A stretch of 16,004 nt of DNA from JAYSSF01 sp043720715 (GTDB lineage Bacteria; Patescibacteriota; Gracilibacteria; Absconditabacterales; Absconditicoccaceae). The DNA is taken from assembly GCA_043720715.1 (NCBI GenBank), contig JAYSSF010000056.1, positions 1-16,004 on the forward strand, written 5' to 3'. Both the position numbers and the translations under genes were made by a program. Every line of letters begins with the position of its first letter. The stretch's first letter is position 1. The notes beneath the pieces are model-generated. The model saw only the letters and a list, made by a program, of their open reading frames with translations. It ran no database searches and had not been told where the DNA came from. This document shows, one piece after another, positions 1 to 8,005 of the stretch.

Positions 1-39
1 CGAGAAAACGCTGTCCTGAACCACAAATTTGACTTTCAT
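1..39 (-). CDS. Possible 5' end of an unidentified gene, cut by the window edge
   Basis: An ATG at 39-37 opens a frame (MKVKFVVQDSVFS) that stays open to the window edge, only 13 codons. It would be the next gene downstream of the 155-aa ORF on the same strand, 55 bases after its stop. No ribosome-binding site is visible. An 8-bp perfect inverted repeat (AAACGCTG at 6-13, CAGCGTTT at 85-92) brackets it and could be a long-range stem. The frame is too short to identify and may be chance. Confidence 0.25.
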   Translation of the reverse strand, partial: MKVKFVVQDSVFS

Positions 40-94
40 AGCTAATTGTAACTTTTGTAATCAAGATCTACTTTGATGGTTATTCAGCGTTTCC

Positions 95-562
95 TTAAAT
101 TTTCATTCTAGTTATAGATTTTTCAAATTTTTCAAATGCTTCATCCAGAATATTTGCATAATTGAGATATCAATCAGACATTACTTTGTGATACGTTTGA
201 TAATAGTGTCGTAAAAAATCCTTATTAATTGAAGTCTGTTTAAAAAGTATCTCAAGATATACATCCTTCCATGATTCATCAGCTTTAATGTTATTTAGCA
301 TTCCCTCAGATACATTATTGAGGCAATTTGCAAGTTGAGCATTAGTATGTTGATTAGATCGACTATCTATCATGTTATATAATTCTTTTACTCATTTGTC
401 TCTTGAGAGAGTAGAGATGAGTTTTGTTTTATATTGTGATGTTTGTGACATGATCACTCAACCAAAAATCTGATCATCCACAGCGGACACCGAATTATTG
501 AGTTTCCAGATTGGGTGATGCTCAAGTGTTTGAGCAAACTGTTGAATTGTAAATTTTTCCAT
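95..562 (-). CDS. Hypothetical protein, 155 aa
   Basis: Read with TGA as glycine, this gives 155 residues from ATG 562 to TAA at 95, with three in-frame TGA codons. The N-terminus is MEKFTIQQFAQTLEHHP; the rest is mixed charged and probably mostly helical. I see no signal peptide, membrane segment or catalytic motif, and I do not recognise a family. It lies 53 bases after the ABC-F gene on the same strand, but a terminator hairpin sits between them and its T-run ends only 7 bases before this ATG. Expression must therefore depend on readthrough, or the true start is further in. A second in-frame ATG at 451 (MSQTSQYKTK) would give 118 aa. The reading frame is convincing; the start and function are not. 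Confidence 0.6.
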
Positions 563-569
563 CGGTAAC

Positions 570-596
570 AAAAAAATACTCCACCACAGAGTATCT
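570..596 (-). terminator. Rho-independent terminator after the ABC-F gene
   Basis: On the minus strand an 8-bp stem (AGATACTC / GAGTATTT, one G-U pair) with a 7-base loop leads straight into a run of seven T (570-576). It begins 20 bases after the ABC-F stop codon and ends just before the annotated start of the 155-aa gene, so it may act as an attenuator for that gene. Confidence 0.7.
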
Positions 597-615
597 ATTT
601 TTATCTTAAAGTCAA

Positions 616-2085
616 CTATTTTCTCAATCTTCCAAGATCAATAATCTTTACATCATCGAGCTGATCGACAAATCACTGGTCATGTGATACCATAATGATT
701 GCTCCCTTATAATTACTAATCGCTTCTGCGATGACTGGCAGATGACGGAAGTTGATATGGTTGGTTGGCTCATCGAGGATGAGCAAGTGTGGCTGCTGAA
801 TCACGAATCTTGCGTAACATAACAGTCCTTTTTGGCCTTCGGAGAGATCTGAGACGACTCCCTTGAGTGTTTCGCCCTTGAGTAGGAACTGTGCAGCTAC
901 ACGATAGGCATCCTGGTCTGTGATCTCGTCAGACATTTCACGTAATGCGTCCCACACCACCATATCCATATCCAGTGCGTTGAAGTCTTGGCTATAATAA
1001 CCAACTCTGACATCATCATGGATTGTTGCATCACCATCGTGTGCATTCACGAGTCTGCGTAGGAGTGTTGTCTTACCGATACCGTTTGGTCATTTGAGGA
1101 GGATTCTATCTCATTTTCTCAGTTCGAGATCGAGTTTATGAGACTCAGGCTGTCGATCCAATCCCATGAGTGAGACATTATTGATGGTTACGATCGGTCC
1201 ATTGAGATTTTCAAATGGTATCTCAAACGCTGTGATTGTCTTATCATCTCTTCTGACTTCGACCTTGCTGTCCTCTGCATCTTCGATATCATCGCGGAAT
1301 TTACTGGCAAGCTTACGCATCTTACCTCATTTATTGGCGAAGAAGTTTACTTTGTCTTTTTTGTCTTGGATTTCTTTTTCCATACGAGCATTGTTCATCT
1401 CATCACGCTCAATCTGACGAGCAATCTGCTCCACCGCATCATAGTAATCTCACCGGAACTGCTCTACCTTTTTGAGGTGGACATTGAGATATAAGACTCC
1501 ATCGGTAAACATATTGAGGAAGTCTGCATCATGCGAGATTACCACTACCGTCTTCGTATATCACAGCAAGAATCAGATCAGATTACCAATACCATCTCCA
1601 TCCAAGTTGTTGGTCGGCTCATCGAGAAGCAAGATATCAGGATTTTGGATCAACGCATAAGCAAGGAGTAAACGGGCTTGTTGTCAGCCAGAAAAATCTC
1701 TTAGCTTCTTATAGTAATCGGTAACTGGTAGGCTGACTTCTTCGAGTACCTTCGCGATATCGCGGTCGAGCTGATAGTTCTTGTCATCAAATGCTGTGGC
1801 AAACCACTCAGACATCGTCAGATCAAGCTGATCTCTGGGGATTACCTGACGAGACACTGCGATCTTCTTGTCCTTGGCGATATGAATACTACCCACCTGA
1901 GGCTTAATTTCTCCCAAGATCATCTTGAAGATGGTAGATTTACCTGCACCATTCTGACCCATGATGGTGATTTTGGTATTTTCACGGATGGAAAAGTCTG
2001 AATACTCAAGAATCACCTTCTTCTCATCGTAGGCAAATGATACATTATCAAAACGCATAATAACTGGGCTGGTTTGGTTACTCAT
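616..2085 (-). CDS. ABC-F family ATPase (ribosome-associated type)
   Basis: A 489-aa soluble protein with two ABC ATPase domains and no membrane segments. This is the ABC-F layout, whose members bind the ribosome and help stalled or initiating translation. Domain 1 has Walker A GQNGAGKST (43-51), signature SGGQ (132-135) and Walker B LLLDEPTNNLD (152-162). A charged linker at about 220-285 corresponds to the interdomain P-site tRNA interaction motif. Domain 2 has Walker A GPNGIGKTT (332-340), a divergent signature LSEGQ (414-418) and Walker B LLILDEPTNHIN (Asp438, Glu439). Eight TGA codons are in frame, including the second Gly of SGGQ and the first Gly of the second Walker A, so only glycine makes sense. 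Subfamily (EttA, Uup or other) cannot be assigned. The domain-2 signature and the HIN in place of HLD are unusual. ATG 2085 is the first start and gives a normal N-terminus. Confidence 0.93.
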
Positions 2086-2137
2086 TGGTTGTAAAGTTCG
2101 TAAGTTTTATAAAGTTATAAGGCATATTAATCACAGC

Positions 2138-2204
2138 ACTCGTCATTGCACTGATTACATCAGCATAAACGAGGAATGAAGTACAACGAAATGACGCGGC
2201 GACC
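2138..2204. repeat. Palindromic dispersed repeat, copy 1 (interrupted)
   Basis: This copy shares CTCGTCATTG and then CGAGGAATGAAGT, CAACGAAATGACGCGGC with the copy at 2306-2352. Here 21 extra bases (2149-2169) separate the first block from the rest. CGTCATT and AATGACG form the inverted ends. It lies in the upstream region of the ABC-F gene. Confidence 0.65.
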
Positions 2205-2264
2205 GTAGGAAGTGCCTTTGGTGCAATCCATAAATAATATACCCATTATAATGATTTTGGCGAG

Positions 2265-2293
2265 AAAAAAAGATGAAATTTTCATTCATCTTT
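2265..2293 (-). terminator. Terminator after proS
   Basis: On the minus strand a perfect 9-bp stem (AAAGATGAA / TTCATCTTT) with a 7-base loop runs into further T residues, making TTTTTTT in all. It lies about 80 bases after the proS stop, between the two repeat copies. The stem is AT-rich, so it may be only moderately strong. Confidence 0.6.
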
Positions 2294-2305
2294 CTTATAT
2301 GAAGG

Positions 2306-2352
2306 ACTCGTCATTGCGAGGAATGAAGTGCAACGAAATGACGCGGCAATCC
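2306..2352. repeat. Palindromic dispersed repeat, copy 2 (intact)
   Basis: This is the uninterrupted form: ACTCGTCATTG, CGAGGAATGAAGTG, CAACGAAATGACGCGG, CAATCC in direct continuation. Its arms CGTCATT / AATGACG pair. It sits 20 bases from the proS stop. The core resembles short palindromic repeats with CGTCATTGCGAG and GCAATCC ends that recur in many unrelated bacterial genomes; that link is from memory and unverified. Confidence 0.7.
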
Positions 2353-2372
2353 AGTGGTTTGAGATTATGGTT

Positions 2373-3896
2373 TTAATAATTCTTCGCAAACAAGATTCTA
2401 CGAGTACTTGGGTTACCTGTAAGGATGCATTTCCCAGCTTCAAGTGGGTTATCTGCAGGTATACATCTACTAGTAGCTTTGGTGAGTTCTTTGATCTTGT
2501 CTTCAGTCTCTGGTGTACCGTCCCAGTGTGCCATGACGAATTTGCCCTCTTCGATTGCAGTCACAAAATCATCTCGAGCATTTACTATCACAGTATTATC
2601 ATTTCTCATTGCTTGATTCTTGATCAGCATATTGGCTTGAATTTCTTGTAAAGTAGTGACTACATATGTGGGAAGATCTACAAGCGTGATTGATTGTTTG
2701 TCTCCTGTATCTCTACGATAGACTTCGACGACTCAGTTGTCCATATCTCTAGGTCATACTGCGATACGCAACGGCACTCATTGGAGCTCATATTGATTAT
2801 ATTTCCAGCCGTTGGTCTTGTTGCTATCATCATCGACTTTGACGACTACGGGTACATGATGAGTACCGAGGAATATACTCTCGATTGTGAGATAACTTGA
2901 TTCAATAGCGCTCAATGATGGCTGGAGGTAAGACATGAGGGAGGTCAGGATTTCTTCGTTTTTCGCTACTGGGATGATCACTACGTGAAATGGAGCCAAC
3001 GCTGGTGGTACAATGAGTCACTTGTCATCACCATGAGCCATAAACATACCGCCCAAGGCACGAGTAGAGATTCCCCATGATGTTGCGTATGCATATTCAC
3101 GTTCATTGTTTTGATTGACAAACTGTACGTCAAATGCTTTACCAAAATTCTGACCCAGATAGTGACTGGTACAGCTCTGGAGAGCCTTGCCATCAGGCAT
3201 CATGTGCTCAATTGTGTAGGTCGTCTCTGCTCCAGCAAATTTTTCACTTTCAGTCTTGCATCACATTACTCCACTCAGCGCCATAAAGTTGGTGAAGAAA
3301 TCCTGGTAAACATTTCGCATTTGTTCTGTTTCGATGATCGCCTCCGCCTCGCTCGCATGAGCAGTGTGTCATTCTTGCCGAAGAAACTCTGCTGTACGCA
3401 GAAACGGTCTCGTGCGCATCTCCCATCTCATGACATTTGCCCATTGATTGATGAGAAGCGGTAAGTCACGATATGATTGGATTCGATCTTTGAATGTATT
3501 CCAGATGATGGTCTCTGAAGTAGGACGGATGATCAGCTCTTCTTCGAGTTTTGCGTCTGGATCTACTTCAATCGTACCGGTTTCTTCGTTTTTCTTAAGT
3601 CTGTAGTGTGTGACTACGGCCGCTTCAGTGGCGAATCACTCGACGTGTTTTGCTTCTTTGGTAAAGAAGGATTTAGGGATGAGAAGTGGGAAGTATGCAT
3701 TTTGGTGTTTTTTGCCAGCAATACCTGTACGCTTAAACATGTTGTCGAGAGTCTTTTGCATGTTTTCTCGCATTGCATAACCATATGGTTTGATAACCAT
3801 ACATCCACGCACAGCACTATGTTGTGCGAGATCCGCTTGCTGGATCAGTTCATTGTACCATTCTGATATATCTTGTTTTATAGGTGTGAGAGCCAT
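2373..3896 (-). CDS. proS: Prolyl-tRNA synthetase, archaeal/eukaryotic-type
   Basis: This enzyme charges tRNA-Pro with proline using ATP in the cytoplasm. The 507-aa protein shows the class II core: RPTSET (124-129), then RWEMRTRPFLRTAEF (157-171) and QEGHTAH (174-180), the ProRS motif 2 region. Later come SWGISTRALGGM and VGPRDMDNGVVEVYRRDTG, typical of the ProS type 3 lineage. The C-terminus ends RRILFAKNY; a terminal Tyr is characteristic of this type. It lacks the editing insertion of the longer bacterial type. Seven in-frame TGA codons occur, including the Gly of QEGHTAH and of VGPRD, both conserved. ATG 3896 gives the normal short N-terminus. It is preceded by the 128-aa gene with a 98-base gap holding a likely promoter, and followed by a terminator. 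Confidence 0.96.
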
Positions 3897-3923
3897 TGTT
3901 TTAATGTAATATTCTAAAAATAA

Positions 3924-3952
3924 AATATTCTATCTAAGATCTCCCTTGTCAA
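3924..3952 (-). promoter_or_regulatory. Likely promoter of proS
   Basis: On the minus strand a perfect -35 box TTGACA (3952-3947) is followed after 17 bases by AATATT (3929-3924). The start codon at 3896 would leave a leader of roughly 20 bases. The -10 match is weaker than the -35. Confidence 0.45.
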
Positions 3953-3994
3953 AGCACTCTAGCGAGCATAAAGGAGGCGCCGAAAGCGGAGGGA

Positions 3995-4381
3995 CTAGTC
4001 TTCAAACATCTCCCATGCTTCACCAAGTTCATTGTAGACGTCACCTGCATCATACTCTTCACCCATCATATCAGGCGCATGAGGATTGAGCATAATACCC
4101 ATATCATCATTGTGAAGTTCCTGGAGAAATTGTAAGAAGTGTGCATGTTCCAGTGCTACAATACTACAATCATCAAATCCATTGGCTAGTGCCAAATCTG
4201 CCAGCTTCTTGCTGGAAAAAGCAAAGTAGACGGGTTGTTCTTCTTCGCCTTTGGCTCACTCAGGCGTGAGGACAGCATAGTTCGTGTCAGCGTCAACCAA
4301 CATATACACGCAGTCAGACTCAATCGATTCATCGATAAACTGTGCCCATAATACTTCGTCCTGTTCTTGTGCTTGTGTCAT
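3995..4381 (-). CDS. Acidic 128-aa protein, possibly SseB/DUF2750-like
   Basis: From ATG 4381 to TAG at 3995 this reads as 128 residues (MTQAQEQDEVLWAQF to EAWEMFED) with one TGA glycine. It is strongly acidic, with no signal peptide or membrane helix. The pattern VYFAFSSKKLADLA followed by LQFLQEL and GIMLNPHAPD loosely recalls the SseB N-terminal or DUF2750 folds, where a strand-helix unit ends in an LNP motif; this is an inference only. It follows csaA by 46 bases in the same direction and is probably co-transcribed with it. A longer in-frame start at 4447 would overlap the end of csaA and lies in sequence better explained by csaA, so ATG 4381 was chosen. Confidence 0.7.
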
Positions 4382-4427
4382 ACTATTGTGATGATAATTT
4401 AAAAAACTCTGAGTAACAACGAATCCC

Positions 4428-4763
4428 TTAAAAAAGGGAGACTCCATTCATACTCGTCTTGTCTGGTGAGAGTAAGATCACGGCTCCTGTCTCATCTGGT
4501 ACTCATAGGACGAGTACTTCCGACATCCATGGACCAATCTGTTTGACTGGGAAGTTGACAACTGCAATGATCTGTCTGCCAATCAGCTCTTCACAGCCAT
4601 AATGTACCGTGATCTGAGCAGATGACTTCTTGATACCGATCTCTGGACCAAAATCAATGGTGAGTTTGTATGCAGGTTTACGAGCTTCGGGGAATGGCTG
4701 AGCAGTCAGGATCGTGCCGACTCTCATGTCGACTTGTTCGAAGTCTGAATAGGTGATAGGCAT
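4428..4763 (-). CDS. csaA: CsaA-like tRNA-binding protein
   Basis: A 111-aa single OB-fold protein of the EMAP/Trbp111 tRNA-binding family, which binds structured RNA or tRNA as a dimer; CsaA has also been described as an export chaperone. The sequence follows the family closely: DFEQVDMRVGTI near the N-terminus, FPEARKPAYKLTIDFGP (29-45), KKSSAQIT, then VVNFPVKQIGPWMSEVLVLG and PDETGAVILLSPDK. The length equals the usual 110 or so residues. The Gly after EVLVL is a TGA codon. The gene ends at TAA 4428, beside a short CCCTT/AAGGG palindrome. It starts 17 bases after the 119-aa gene and precedes the 128-aa gene, suggesting one operon. Confidence 0.93.
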
Positions 4764-4780
4764 AGGTTTAAAGTTTAAGG

Positions 4781-5140
4781 TTAAAAGTATGAAGTTGTGT
4801 GTTCTTGTCTAATCTTTTCAACTCTGGATCATTGGAAGAGGTCATGGATAGCTGCTTTGATCTGTGAGGTATAAACTACCAATCATCTGATACATTTTAC
4901 TTGATCCATAATTAGGAGGCGTCGTTGGCTGTCATATCATTGTGATAGGATAATATTAGCTTTACGTAGATGCTCTTCATCAAGAATATCTCTGATCTGC
5001 TCAATAATCGGTTGCATGACTCACCCACATAATACTGTCTGATTGAGTATATTGATTTGATCAGATGTAATCTCTTTACCATATGATACAATTGCTTTAG
5101 TGTCTCATTCGCGATATGCTTGTCGTTTCTTAGAAGCCAT
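4781..5140 (-). CDS. Hypothetical protein, 119 aa
   Basis: Visible only when TGA is read as glycine: ATG 5140 to TAA at 4781, 119 residues with five in-frame TGAs. It begins MASKKRQAYREGDTKAIVSYG and contains QPIIEQIRDILDEEHLRKANIILSQG, suggesting helices and a soluble protein. No known motif is recognised. It is the first gene of a likely operon with csaA (17-base gap). The standard-code reading of the same region gives a different, implausible 86-aa frame. A terminator hairpin ends about 20 bases upstream of the start, so expression may be attenuated. The frame is supported by continuity through five TGAs and by operon spacing. Confidence 0.65.
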
Positions 5141-5159
5141 ACATAAATAATAAATATAT

Positions 5160-5200
5160 AAAAAAATCTCATCTACACGAGGCTAAGTTCGGTGACGAGA
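5160..5200 (-). terminator. Terminator or attenuator upstream of the 119-aa gene
   Basis: On the minus strand TCTCGTC (5200-5194) pairs with GATGAGA (5173-5167), with one G-U pair. An inner ACCGA/TCG-T-GT helix with bulges extends it, and a run of seven T follows (5166-5160). Its position between a short leader ORF and the start codon at 5140 fits an attenuator. It could also simply end a short upstream transcript. Confidence 0.6.
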
Positions 5201-5229
5201 CTATATATTGGCATGGATTGAGCATATGT

Positions 5230-5322
5230 TTAACTTATTTTGCTCCTACTTTCCTCCAATGTGTAACTCGCCACCATCATCGGTGTCATGGGAGTCATGG
5301 GAGTAAGAGTAGTATAATTCAT
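5230..5322 (-). CDS. Possible leader peptide, 30 aa with Thr-Pro-Met repeats
   Basis: An ATG at 5322 gives a 30-codon frame ending in TAA at 5230, beginning MNYTTLTPMTPMTPMM. The Thr-Pro-Met unit occurs three times in a row. An inner ATG at 5298 would give 22 aa. It lies about 30 bases before the terminator at 5160-5200 and upstream of the 119-aa/csaA genes, the layout of a leader peptide in transcription attenuation. There is no Shine-Dalgarno motif. The frame is short and the claim rests on context. Confidence 0.35.
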   Translation of the reverse strand: MNYTTLTPMTPMTPMMVASYTLEESRSKIS

Positions 5323-5338
5323 AGTCGATATATAACAA
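5311..5338 (-). promoter_or_regulatory. Possible promoter for the leader and 119-aa/csaA operon
   Basis: On the minus strand TTGTTA (5338-5333) and TATACT (5316-5311) are separated by 16 bases. Transcription would start near 5304, inside the 30-aa frame, and would leave only its 22-aa form from ATG 5298 translatable. Confidence 0.35.
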
Positions 5339-5380
5339 AATAAGATGGAAATGCAAGTCCAGCAAAATAGAGCTTAAAAT

Positions 5381-5416
5381 AAAAAAAATACCGCCTCAAA
5401 CAAATGATGAGACGGC
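5381..5416 (-). terminator. Minus-strand terminator with no identified gene in front of it
   Basis: On the minus strand CCGTCTCA (5415-5408) pairs with TGAGGCGG (5398-5391) with one mismatch, followed by an eight-base T run (5388-5381). No convincing gene lies upstream on this strand before the divergent FecR-like gene at 5870, so it implies a short, probably non-coding transcript. Confidence 0.6.
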
Positions 5417-5869
5417 ATAGTGAGCTTTTATTTACACATACATGGATGACTAACTAATGTTTTAGCATCTAAACTTCTCTAAAGGATAGACTTTGTCGCT
5501 AATATAGAACCAATATCTATACACAGGATACCTGTAAACAACTAAATAATCACGAATATTTCTTTAACCTTATTATGTGTAAATTCTCTCCCAGCATGTT
5601 AATGTACTTTATTATCATTACTCTGGGAATTACCAGAAATATTGACTTACATAATATATAACTTACTATATCATATGCAAGAGAAAAAAACCCATTTAAA
5701 ATATGGTAAGTTTTCTACTAAAAATGAATCGACACTAAATCTGAAGAAAGCCAATACGCCTAATGCAAACTACCCATATTTTTAACTTTCGACTTATTCA
5801 GACTTTTTTGTCACAAACTCCCAACTTAGTCGTATATACCAGCGAGATTACATTTAGTCAATTATAGCA
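5417..5869. other. AT-rich intergenic region, possible minus-strand small RNA
   Basis: No convincing gene is seen in these 453 bases. On the minus strand a TTGCAT box near 5680 precedes TATATT/TATTAT-like boxes 16-18 bases on, a plausible promoter. From there to the terminator at 5381 the strand carries TCCCAG/CTGGGA arms (5589-5594 with 5623-5628) and a perfect ACAGG-TAT-CCTGT hairpin (5523-5535). This suggests a transcript of about 260 bases. A 33-codon frame (starting MIIKYINMLGENL) also lies in it but has no support. The features of tmRNA, SRP RNA or 6S RNA were not found. On the plus strand, TTGTCA at 5808 and TATATA at 5833 are too far apart (19 bases) for a confident promoter of the FecR-like gene. 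Confidence 0.35.
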
Positions 5870-7333
5870 ATGAGCGCAGGAACACTTCGTGATTTTTTCA
5901 ATATGCAGTCGAAGACTGATTTAACTCCTAATCGTAAGGCACAAATTTTTGCCAATATCCAGGGTCAGATCAAACCTGCAACTCGTCAGACAACTTCATT
6001 TTCGATAATGAGGAGTTCTTGGTATTTCAAAACTGCTACCACCGCCGCTCTTGCATTTACCCTCATCTATGTATTATATACTCCGATTACTGGTCCACTA
6101 TTTCAGAATCAGGATAGCCTATTGATCGCTCGTCAGAGCAACATCGCTCAAGCTGGCTATGTAGGAGATATCCTCGCAACACAAGGTGAGATCAATATTG
6201 TACGCAACTGAGTATCTACCAAAACCAATAAACTCCAGTGATGAGATATTGTATACTTATATAATACGAGCAAGGCTGACTTTACTCTCAGAGATGGTAG
6301 TCATGGCGTGGTCGAGTGACCTGCCCAGCTTACTATTGTCGAGCATGCTGATTCATGATTGATCTTATCGGTAGATCATGCACGCTATATGCAGATTGAC
6401 AAGAACACTAGTGATATTTCCTCTAGCGCTACTTCTGAGGAGTTGGTCATTGAGACCAATACTTCTCGTATTACTACCAGCAAAGATGACAAGATACAGC
6501 TCGCTCTCGTGACAACACAAGAAAGGCAGTTTATCCAGAACAAATGAGATACCGTAACAATCGAATCTATTGTACCAGATACTGCTAGTCCTATCACACA
6601 ACAACTTGCGAGTTCTTATGTCGCAGAAGTCACTGACTCCGTCAAAGTATACACAAAAATAGCGATAATCTATGATGAGCTTAAAACACAATCAAGTAGT
6701 CAGACTTATGACCTTACAAGTACTGAATTTGCCACCGATGATGTTAAATCACTTCTTGCTTTTAACGAGACTTCGGTTGAATCTACTACAAGTACCAAAC
6801 CCACCCAAATAGCATATAATGATATTACTACCAAGACATCTACTACCAATGGTGAAGTTGCTATGGTAGTTGAGGCTACTGATAGCGATATATTGGTATC
6901 TGATATTGCTCCAGATACACTAGTTGCTATGACTATGAGTAGCGACATGGTGGACGCTGATCTAGCAAAACTCTCTCGCTCTGACACAGCGATCGTATGA
7001 TGAATCCTTGATCAAGATAATCCTATTGATACAGCTCGCACCGAAGATACCCGTCCTAAACAATGATCTACTAACACAAGTGAATCAGAGACCACCGTTG
7101 CCAATACTATCAGACTACCTCTCACTAACCAACAAATTCATATGATTATGAAATATGAATGAGAAACATGTATCAGTAGTAGTGATCTTCAAAAACTTCA
7201 GCGTTCGTTTACTATCATGGATAGTAAAAATCTGACTGATACCATTACTTTAATCCGCTCTGATCTCTATCTCACCGAATATCTTGAATCCATCCTTAGT
7301 GACTTATCTATCTGTATCGATGACCAGAATTAG
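5870..7333 (+). CDS. Membrane-anchored FecR-domain-like protein, 487 aa
   Basis: Reads through ten in-frame TGAs from ATG 5870 to TAG 7331-7333. A short N-terminal region (1-50, helical) is followed by one hydrophobic segment at about 54-71, so the bulk is probably outside the membrane. Residues about 96-165 resemble a FecR domain: GYVGDILATQGEINIVRNG, LQGGDIVYLYNTS, ADFTLRDGSHGVVEGPAQLTI. This is the usual order of glycine turns and a DGS motif. The rest is rich in Ser, Thr and Asp with low-complexity character and ends in a helical segment with two Cys. FecR domains in other phyla are periplasmic sensors or scaffold domains; the role here is unknown and no sigma factor gene is adjacent. A 46-aa ORF overlaps its 3' end. 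Confidence 0.75.
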
Positions 7334-7460
7334 TCAGATCACCTCATTTCTCCTCAAGGACTATCCGGCGTATTTTTGGTCCAAACCAAGCCTGTATCGT
7401 GGACTGATGTTTCCCTTTCTGTTGATTGATGTCGTGCTATTTTGATATAAAAAAATATAA
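7320..7460 (+). CDS. Small membrane peptide, 46 aa
   Basis: An ATG at 7320 lies inside the last codons of the FecR-like gene in another frame, so the two genes overlap by 14 bases, as in translational coupling. The frame runs 46 codons to TAA at 7458-7460, right at the base of a terminator. It begins MTRISQITSFLLKDYPAYFW and has a hydrophobic stretch GLMFPFLLIDVVLFG (28-42), one membrane helix, with one TGA glycine. No family is recognised. It is supported by overlap, composition and the terminator immediately after it, but it is short and could be fortuitous. Confidence 0.5.
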
Positions 7461-7483
7461 ATCTGACTTTTGTCAGGTTTTTT
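7460..7483 (+). terminator. Terminator of the FecR-like gene unit
   Basis: AATCTGAC (7460-7467) pairs with GTCAGGTT (7472-7479), loop TTTT, followed by more T. The eight-pair stem includes one G-U. Confidence 0.8.
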
Positions 7484-7494
7484 GTAAAAAAGAT

Positions 7495-7523
7495 TTGCAT
7501 TTTATGCGGTACTGGTATATAAT
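7495..7523 (+). promoter_or_regulatory. Promoter of the pilin-like gene
   Basis: TTGCAT (7495-7500) and a perfect TATAAT (7518-7523) are separated by exactly 17 bases. The ATG at 7560 leaves a leader of about 30 bases. This is the cleanest housekeeping-type promoter in the window. Confidence 0.75.
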
Positions 7524-7559
7524 CAGATATAATTTATTTAACCTTACCCTATAAACCTA

Positions 7560-7988
7560 ATGAAAAAATTCCTCTTTGGATCTCTTCTTGCTGGTATTGC
7601 AGCACTCTTTACTATTGTTCCAGCATTTGCTCAAAACACTAATACAAGTGCGAATGGCAACAATGGTCTCGCAGCTGGCTCAGCATTTCCTGTTCAAGTA
7701 GACGGTGGGATCGCGGTATCTCAAGGTTCATCATGTGGCGCAGATACCCCCGTACTCATCTGTGGTATCAAGAGAATCGTCAACTGGATACTTGGTCTTC
7801 TTGCCTTGATTGCTCTTCTAATTCTTCTTTGGGCTGGATTTAAGATGTTGACTGCCAATGGCGACACCAAGCAATACGACGAATGATTCACTATCCTCAA
7901 GCAAGCAGCTGTTGGTCTCGCGTTTATCGCAGCCAGCTACATCATCGTACAGTTTATCATGTTCGTTATCGGTAAGTTTGTAGGATAA
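7560..7988 (+). CDS. VirB2/TrbC-like pilin, 142 aa
   Basis: A small exported membrane protein. Residues 1-24 form a typical signal peptide (KK, hydrophobic core, AFA before Gln25). A polar Asn/Gly-rich stretch with Cys59 and Cys68 follows, possibly a disulfide. Two membrane helices come next: about 74-92 (NWILGLLALIALLILLWAG) and about 115-137, separated by a short polar loop with NGDTKQYDEG whose last Gly is a TGA codon. This is the layout of type IV secretion pilins (VirB2/TrbC and the pilin-like proteins common in CPR genomes), which form the conjugation or uptake pilus. No other T4SS gene is visible here. It has its own promoter and terminator, so it is monocistronic, as expected for an abundant protein. 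Confidence 0.8.
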
Positions 7989-8005
7989 GCCCTATTTCCT
8001 AGTAG

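Noticed and set aside
3111..3464. A 117-codon plus-strand open frame opposite proS.
   Set aside because: It is antisense to a well-conserved part of prolyl-tRNA synthetase and has no family resemblance; it is a shadow frame.
4912..5172. An 86-aa minus-strand frame beginning MRFFYIFIIYVWLL that looks like a membrane protein.
   Set aside because: It overlaps the 119-aa frame that runs through five TGA glycines and is spaced 17 bases from csaA. The hydrophobic start comes from the T-rich terminator tail and upstream AT sequence.
5381..5690. tmRNA, SRP RNA or 6S RNA in the intergenic region.
   Set aside because: None of their conserved sequences was found, such as tRNA-like ends with a tag ORF or the GGAAG-containing SRP loop.
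7331..7438. Readthrough of the TAG at the end of the FecR-like gene into a further 30 or so open codons.
   Set aside because: TAG is used as a normal stop by several genes here, and the overlapping 46-aa frame explains the open sequence better.
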